DNA of 64,000 nucleotides, from positions 26,977 through 90,976 of the forward strand of contig NZ_FMCI01000147.1 in the NCBI RefSeq assembly GCF_900091845.1. The letters are read 5' to 3'. Below the pieces are notes generated by a model. It worked only from the letters and a program-made list of their open reading frames with translations. It was not told the origin of the DNA and did no database searches. The stretch is from Streptomyces sp. SolWspMP-5a-2. Lineage in GTDB: Bacteria; Actinomycetota; Actinomycetes; Streptomycetales; Streptomycetaceae. Position numbers and translations under genes: made by a program. Of this stretch, positions 61,075 through 64,000 are shown piece by piece; within the stretch, counting starts at the first letter, position 1; every line of letters starts with the position of its first letter.

Positions 61075-62546
61075 GGGGCGTCCCCCTGACGGGCGTCGGT
61101 GGCGGTCACGGGGGTCTCCTCCGGAGCGGTCGGGGCGCCGAGGTAGGCGCGCAGCACCTCGGGGTGGCGGCGGACCTCGTCGGGGGTGCCGTGGGCGAGC
61201 GGGCGACCGAAGTCGAGGACGGTCACCTCGTCGGCGAGCCGCATGACCAGGCCCATGTCGTGCTCCACCAGGACGACGGAGAGGCCGAGCCTGGCCCGTA
61301 CCTCGCCGATCACCCGGGCGGTGCGGGCGCGTTCGGCCCCGTTCATCCCGGCCACGGGTTCGTCGAGGAGCAGCACGTCCGGTTCGAGGCAGAGGGCGCG
61401 GGCGAACTCGACGCGTTTGCGGTCGCCGTAGGAGAGCGCCGTCACCGGGGTGTCGAAGTGGGCGTCCAGGCCGACGAGTTCGGCGATCTCCCGGACCCGG
61501 GCGCGGTGCGCGCGCTGCTCGCGGACCGCGCCGGGCAAGCGCAGCGCGGCGGCCGTGAACCCGGCCCGGGTGAGCACGTGGCGGCCGAGCATGAGGTTGT
61601 CGGCGACGGTCCCCTCGGTGGTGACGATGTTCTGGAAGGTGCGGGCCACGCCGAGCCGGGCGATGCGGTGCGGGGCGAGCCGGGTCAGCTCGGTGTCCCC
61701 GAGCCGCACCGTCCCGGCGACCGGGCGGCACAGCCCCGACAGCACGTTGAAGCAGGTCGACTTGCCCGCGCCGTTCGGCCCGATCAACGCGTGCACGGAG
61801 CCGGGCGCCACGGTGAAGGAGACCCCGTCGAGAGCGGTGAGCCCGGCAAAACGAACGGTGACGCCGCGCACGGCGAGCACGGGAGGAACGGCGGCGCGGA
61901 CGCGCGGCGAGCGGGAGGAGGGGGTGAGGGGGGAGGAGGGAGTGGTGCGGGAGGAGGGGGTGGTGCGGGCGGGACGGGCGGCACGGTGGGCAGGTGCGGC
62001 AGGGTCGGTTCGCTCGGCAGGGTCGGCGCTCGCGGGAGGGTCGGTCCGCTCGGCGCGGTGGGGGCGGTCGGTCCGCTCGGGACGGGCGGTGCGGTCGGCG
62101 CTTGCGGCACGCTCGACACCGTCGGCGCACTCGGGACGGTCGGCGCTCTCGACGCCGTCGGTCCGCTCGGCGCGGTCGGTCCGCTCGACGCGGTCGGTCC
62201 GCGCGGCGCGGTCGGCGCTTGCAGATCGCTTGGCGTAGTCGACGCGGTCGGCAGGCTCGGCGCTCGCGGCACGCTCGACACCCTCGGCGCACTCGGGACG
62301 GTCGACACCCTCGACGCCGTCGACCCGCGCGACGCCGTCGGTCCGCGCGACGCTTGCCGATCGCTCGGGACGGTCGGTCCGTTCGGCGTGGTCGGCGTGG
62401 TCGGGACGCTCGACCCGGTCCGCGCGCTCGCCGCTTGCGGCACCCTCGAACCGGTCGGTCCGCTCAACGCGTTCGGTGCGCTCCGTTCCCGTGCGCTCCG
62501 TTCCCGTGCGCTGTGGGCGTCCCGCACGACCCGGTTCGGCGTTCAT
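61071..62546 (-). CDS. livG: ABC ATPase LivG with long repetitive N-terminal extension
   Basis: A 491-residue protein. Residues 223-491 are a normal LivG ATPase: VLAVRGVTVRFAGLTALDGV, GPNGAGKSTCFNVLSG (Walker A), ARTFQNIVTTEGTVADNLML, LSYGDRKRVEFARAL (signature) and DVLLLDEPVAGMN (Walker B). Residues 1-222 are a low-complexity Arg/Glu/Asp/Thr/Ala stretch built of RVERTDRAERTD-like repeats, with a longer duplicated block (DRPECAEGVERAASA / DRPECADGVERAASA). ATG 62546 overlaps the livF stop by 4 bp (ATGA), and no better internal start with a ribosome-binding site was seen, so the extension is probably translated. LivG proteins are normally about 250-290 residues. Confidence 0.85.
   Translation of the reverse strand: MNAEPGRAGRPQRTGTERTGTERTERVERTDRFEGAASGERADRVERPDHADHAERTDRPERSASVARTDGVARVDGVEGVDRPECAEGVERAASAEPADRVDYAKRSASADRAARTDRVERTDRAERTDGVESADRPECADGVERAASADRTARPERTDRPHRAERTDPPASADPAERTDPAAPAHRAARPARTTPSSRTTPSSPLTPSSRSPRVRAAVPPVLAVRGVTVRFAGLTALDGVSFTVAPGSVHALIGPNGAGKSTCFNVLSGLCRPVAGTVRLGDTELTRLAPHRIARLGVARTFQNIVTTEGTVADNLMLGRHVLTRAGFTAAALRLPGAVREQRAHRARVREIAELVGLDAHFDTPVTALSYGDRKRVEFARALCLEPDVLLLDEPVAGMNGAERARTARVIGEVRARLGLSVVLVEHDMGLVMRLADEVTVLDFGRPLAHGTPDEVRRHPEVLRAYLGAPTAPEETPVTATDARQGDAP
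61890..62546. repeat. Degenerate coding repeats in livG
   Basis: Imperfect units of about 18 nt (GGTCGGTCCGCTCGGCGC-like on the plus strand) recur across this stretch, with a superimposed duplication of about 170 nt (around 62100..62160 and 62270..62330 share GCACGCTCGACACC...TCGGCGCACTCGGGACGGTC). Both strands stay open. The pattern indicates slippage and unequal recombination. Confidence 0.7.
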
Positions 62547-63331
62547 GCCGCGCCCCGGTCGTCGGCGTCCGGCTGTTCGCCGAGGTAGAGGCGGCGCACG
62601 GCGTCGGTGCGGGCGAGTTCGGCGGCGGTGCCCGAGAGGCGGACCTCGCCCACGTCCAGGACGTACGCGTGGTCGGCGAGGGAGAGGGCGAGCCCCGCGT
62701 TCTGCTCGACGAGCAGGACGGCGGTGCCCTGGGTGTTGATCTCGCGGATCACCCCGGCGATGGTCTCCACCATGCGCGGGGCGAGTCCGAGGGACGGCTC
62801 GTCGAGCAGCAGCAGCCGCGGGGACGCCATCAGGGCGCGGCCGATGGCGAGCATCTGCTGCTCGCCCCCGGAGAGCAGGCCCGCCGGCTGCCGGGCCCGG
62901 TCGGCGAGCCGGGGGAACAGGGTGAGGACCCGCTCCCGGGCCCGCGCCACCTGCCCGGGGGCGCGGCGGCCGAGGCCGAGACCGCCCGAGCGCAGGTTCT
63001 CGTCCACCGTGAGACCGGCGAACACCCGCCTGCCCTCGGGCACTTGCACCACCCCGGCACGCACCGCCGCGACCGGGTCACGGCCGTCGAGGACGGTGTC
63101 GCCGTAGCGGACGCGGCCCCCGGTGATCGCGCCGCGGTGCAGGCGCAGGGTGCCCGACACGGCGCGCAGCAGCGTGGACTTCCCCGCGCCGTTGGCGCCG
63201 AGCAGGGCCACGACACCGCCGTGCGGGACGGTGAGGGAGACGGCGCGCAGCGCGGAGACCGCGCTCCCGTAGAGGACGTCCACGTCCGACACGCGCAGGG
63301 CGGGTCCGTGGCCGGGCGGTGGTGCGGGCAT
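62543..63331 (-). CDS. livF: Branched-chain amino-acid ABC ATPase LivF
   Basis: The 262-residue product from ATG 63331 with AGGAG upstream. VDVLYGSAVSALRAVSLTVP, GANGAGKSTLLRAVSGT (Walker A), VVQVPEGRRVFAGLTVDENL, LSGGEQQMLAIGRALMASPR (signature), LLLLDEPSLGLAP (Walker B) and VLLVEQNAG identify LivF. It is the first transporter gene after the PucR-type regulator, with a 156-bp gap that may hold the operon promoter. Confidence 0.9.
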   Translation of the reverse strand: MPAPPPGHGPALRVSDVDVLYGSAVSALRAVSLTVPHGGVVALLGANGAGKSTLLRAVSGTLRLHRGAITGGRVRYGDTVLDGRDPVAAVRAGVVQVPEGRRVFAGLTVDENLRSGGLGLGRRAPGQVARARERVLTLFPRLADRARQPAGLLSGGEQQMLAIGRALMASPRLLLLDEPSLGLAPRMVETIAGVIREINTQGTAVLLVEQNAGLALSLADHAYVLDVGEVRLSGTAAELARTDAVRRLYLGEQPDADDRGAA

Positions 63332-63487
63332 CGCGGCTCCTGAGTTCCGTGGCCGGGCGGCCCGGGTCCGGGGAAGGGGAGCTCACGACAGCACGGGGGC
63401 GCGGCGCCGGTACAGGTGCGGGCGCCGGGTCGCTGCACGGTCCCAGCGGACGGCGGCGGCGGTTGTGCGGGCGCCCATGCGGGCCCG

Positions 63488-64000
63488 TCAGATGGGCAGC
63501 ACGCGGCGCGCGGTGAGGGCGAGGCCGATCTCGACGAGGTCGCCGGGGCGGGTGAGGGTGCGTCCGGTGAGCTGTTCGCAGCGGCGCAGCCGGTTCAGGA
63601 CCGTGTTGCGGTGGCAGTAGAGCCGCTCCCCCGCGCGCTGCGCCGAGCCGTCGCACTCCAGCCAGGTGGCGAGGGTGTCCAGCAGGACGTCCCGGTCGGC
63701 GGGCTCCAGCCGCAGCAGCGGGCCGAGGACCCGGGCGGCGAGGGCCCGGCCGAGGTCGGGGCTGGAGACCACGAGGGCCGCGGGCAGGTGGTCCTCCAGG
63801 CGGACGGTGCCACCGGTGGCGGGGCAGATGCCGAGGGCGAGGTCGGCGAAGCGGCGCGCGTCCCCGACGGCGGCCAGCCCGGTGACGACGCTGCCGACCC
63901 CGATCCGCACCCCCGCCGTGGCCCCGCGCTCCCCGGCCCGGCCCCCGGGGCCCGGACTCCCGCCACCGCTGCCGTCCGCACCCGGACGGCCACCGGGGAC
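63488..64000 (-). CDS. PucR/CdaR-type transcriptional regulator, C-terminal part, cut by window edge
   Basis: The frame is open to the right edge. The visible C-terminus has VRIGVGSVVTGLAAVGDARR, LGPLLRLEPADRDVLLDTLA, TWLECDGSAQRAGERLYCHR and NTVLNRLRRCEQLTGRTL, the PucR C-terminal helix-turn-helix (LYVHRNTLxYRLxRIExLTG). Such regulators respond to metabolites such as purines, sugars or amino acids and often adjoin the genes they control, here the liv-type operon. The N-terminal sensory part lies outside the window. Confidence 0.8.
   Translation of the reverse strand, partial: VPGGRPGADGSGGGSPGPGGRAGERGATAGVRIGVGSVVTGLAAVGDARRFADLALGICPATGGTVRLEDHLPAALVVSSPDLGRALAARVLGPLLRLEPADRDVLLDTLATWLECDGSAQRAGERLYCHRNTVLNRLRRCEQLTGRTLTRPGDLVEIGLALTARRVLPI

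Noticed and set aside
61164..62588. Plus-strand collagen-like Gly/Val/Leu repeat protein opposite livG
   Set aside because: It is open only because of the repeat DNA. It lacks a ribosome-binding site, while livG is coupled to livF and contains a complete ATPase.

Overview
The window is chromosomal DNA of a Streptomyces or very close relative. G+C is very high almost throughout, third codon positions are nearly all G/C, GTG starts and four-base ATGA/GTGA stop-start overlaps are common, and the families are typical of the genus: SpoIIE-type phosphatases, a GH46 chitosanase, a DUF1996 protein with an LAETG sortase signal, TgmA/TgmB, DUF5133, and a DUF6545 (MAB_1171c-like) protein. Families are named from recognition of motifs; no database was searched.

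Layout. 1-2.47 kb is a mobile-element graveyard: the N-terminus of a broken IS5-like transposase, an IS256-type remnant, an IS5-family element with terminal inverted repeats and an amber-interrupted transposase, and a tyrosine integrase truncated at its 5' end and frameshifted. 2.5-14.2 kb (minus) is a polymorphic-toxin locus: a secreted LamG protein, a 2270-residue RHS protein ending in a HINT protease-like domain and a nucleotidyltransferase-motif tip, and an overlapping DUF5958-like candidate immunity gene in DNA of lower G+C. 14.8-18 kb holds a DUF11 protein, a hypothetical and a RibD/DHFR-like protein. 18.1-21.8 kb (minus) is a coupled four-gene unit: XRE regulator, ImmA/IrrE-like protease, DUF6545 membrane protein, FAD oxidoreductase. 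23.6-29.0 kb (minus) is a complete valine/isobutyrate catabolic operon (mmsA, acyl-CoA dehydrogenase, 3-hydroxyisobutyryl-CoA hydrolase, mmsB, enoyl-CoA hydratase), preceded on the same strand by a clear cobalamin riboswitch and, further upstream, a MetF-like gene. 30.6-45 kb holds surface and signalling genes: DUF1996 protein, LysR regulator with an FAD monooxygenase and a perfect palindrome between them, a lipoprotein, a GT39 mannosyltransferase, a Tat-exported phospholipase C-like enzyme, and two SpoIIE phosphatases, the first frameshifted. 45-50.7 kb: chitosanase with a CsnR-like operator, a ferredoxin-NADP reductase with a possible iron box, a hypothetical, a membrane protein with 33-residue repeats, and a DUF1232 protein. 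50.8-52 kb is a compact tgmAB graspetide locus. 52-57.5 kb: small proteins, an AraC-type regulator with a GATase-like domain, an ABC exporter and an aldo/keto reductase. 57.6-64 kb (minus) is a branched-chain amino-acid-type ABC uptake operon (livF-G-H-M and the binding protein) downstream of a PucR-type regulator. Its LivG carries a 222-residue repetitive N-terminal extension, and a 37-nt tandem-repeat array begins inside the last codons of the binding-protein gene.

The strongest leads are the RHS nucleotidyltransferase-like tip with its DUF5958-like partner, the cobalamin riboswitch apparently placed in front of valine catabolism, the XRE/ImmA/DUF6545/FAD operon, the LivG extension, the 37-nt array and the methyltransferase-less tgmAB pair. 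Several genes (second DHFR-like gene, livM, first SpoIIE gene) have missing stops or frame breaks, two of them beside G/C homopolymers. These may be sequencing errors or real decay and should be resolved before the genes are interpreted.
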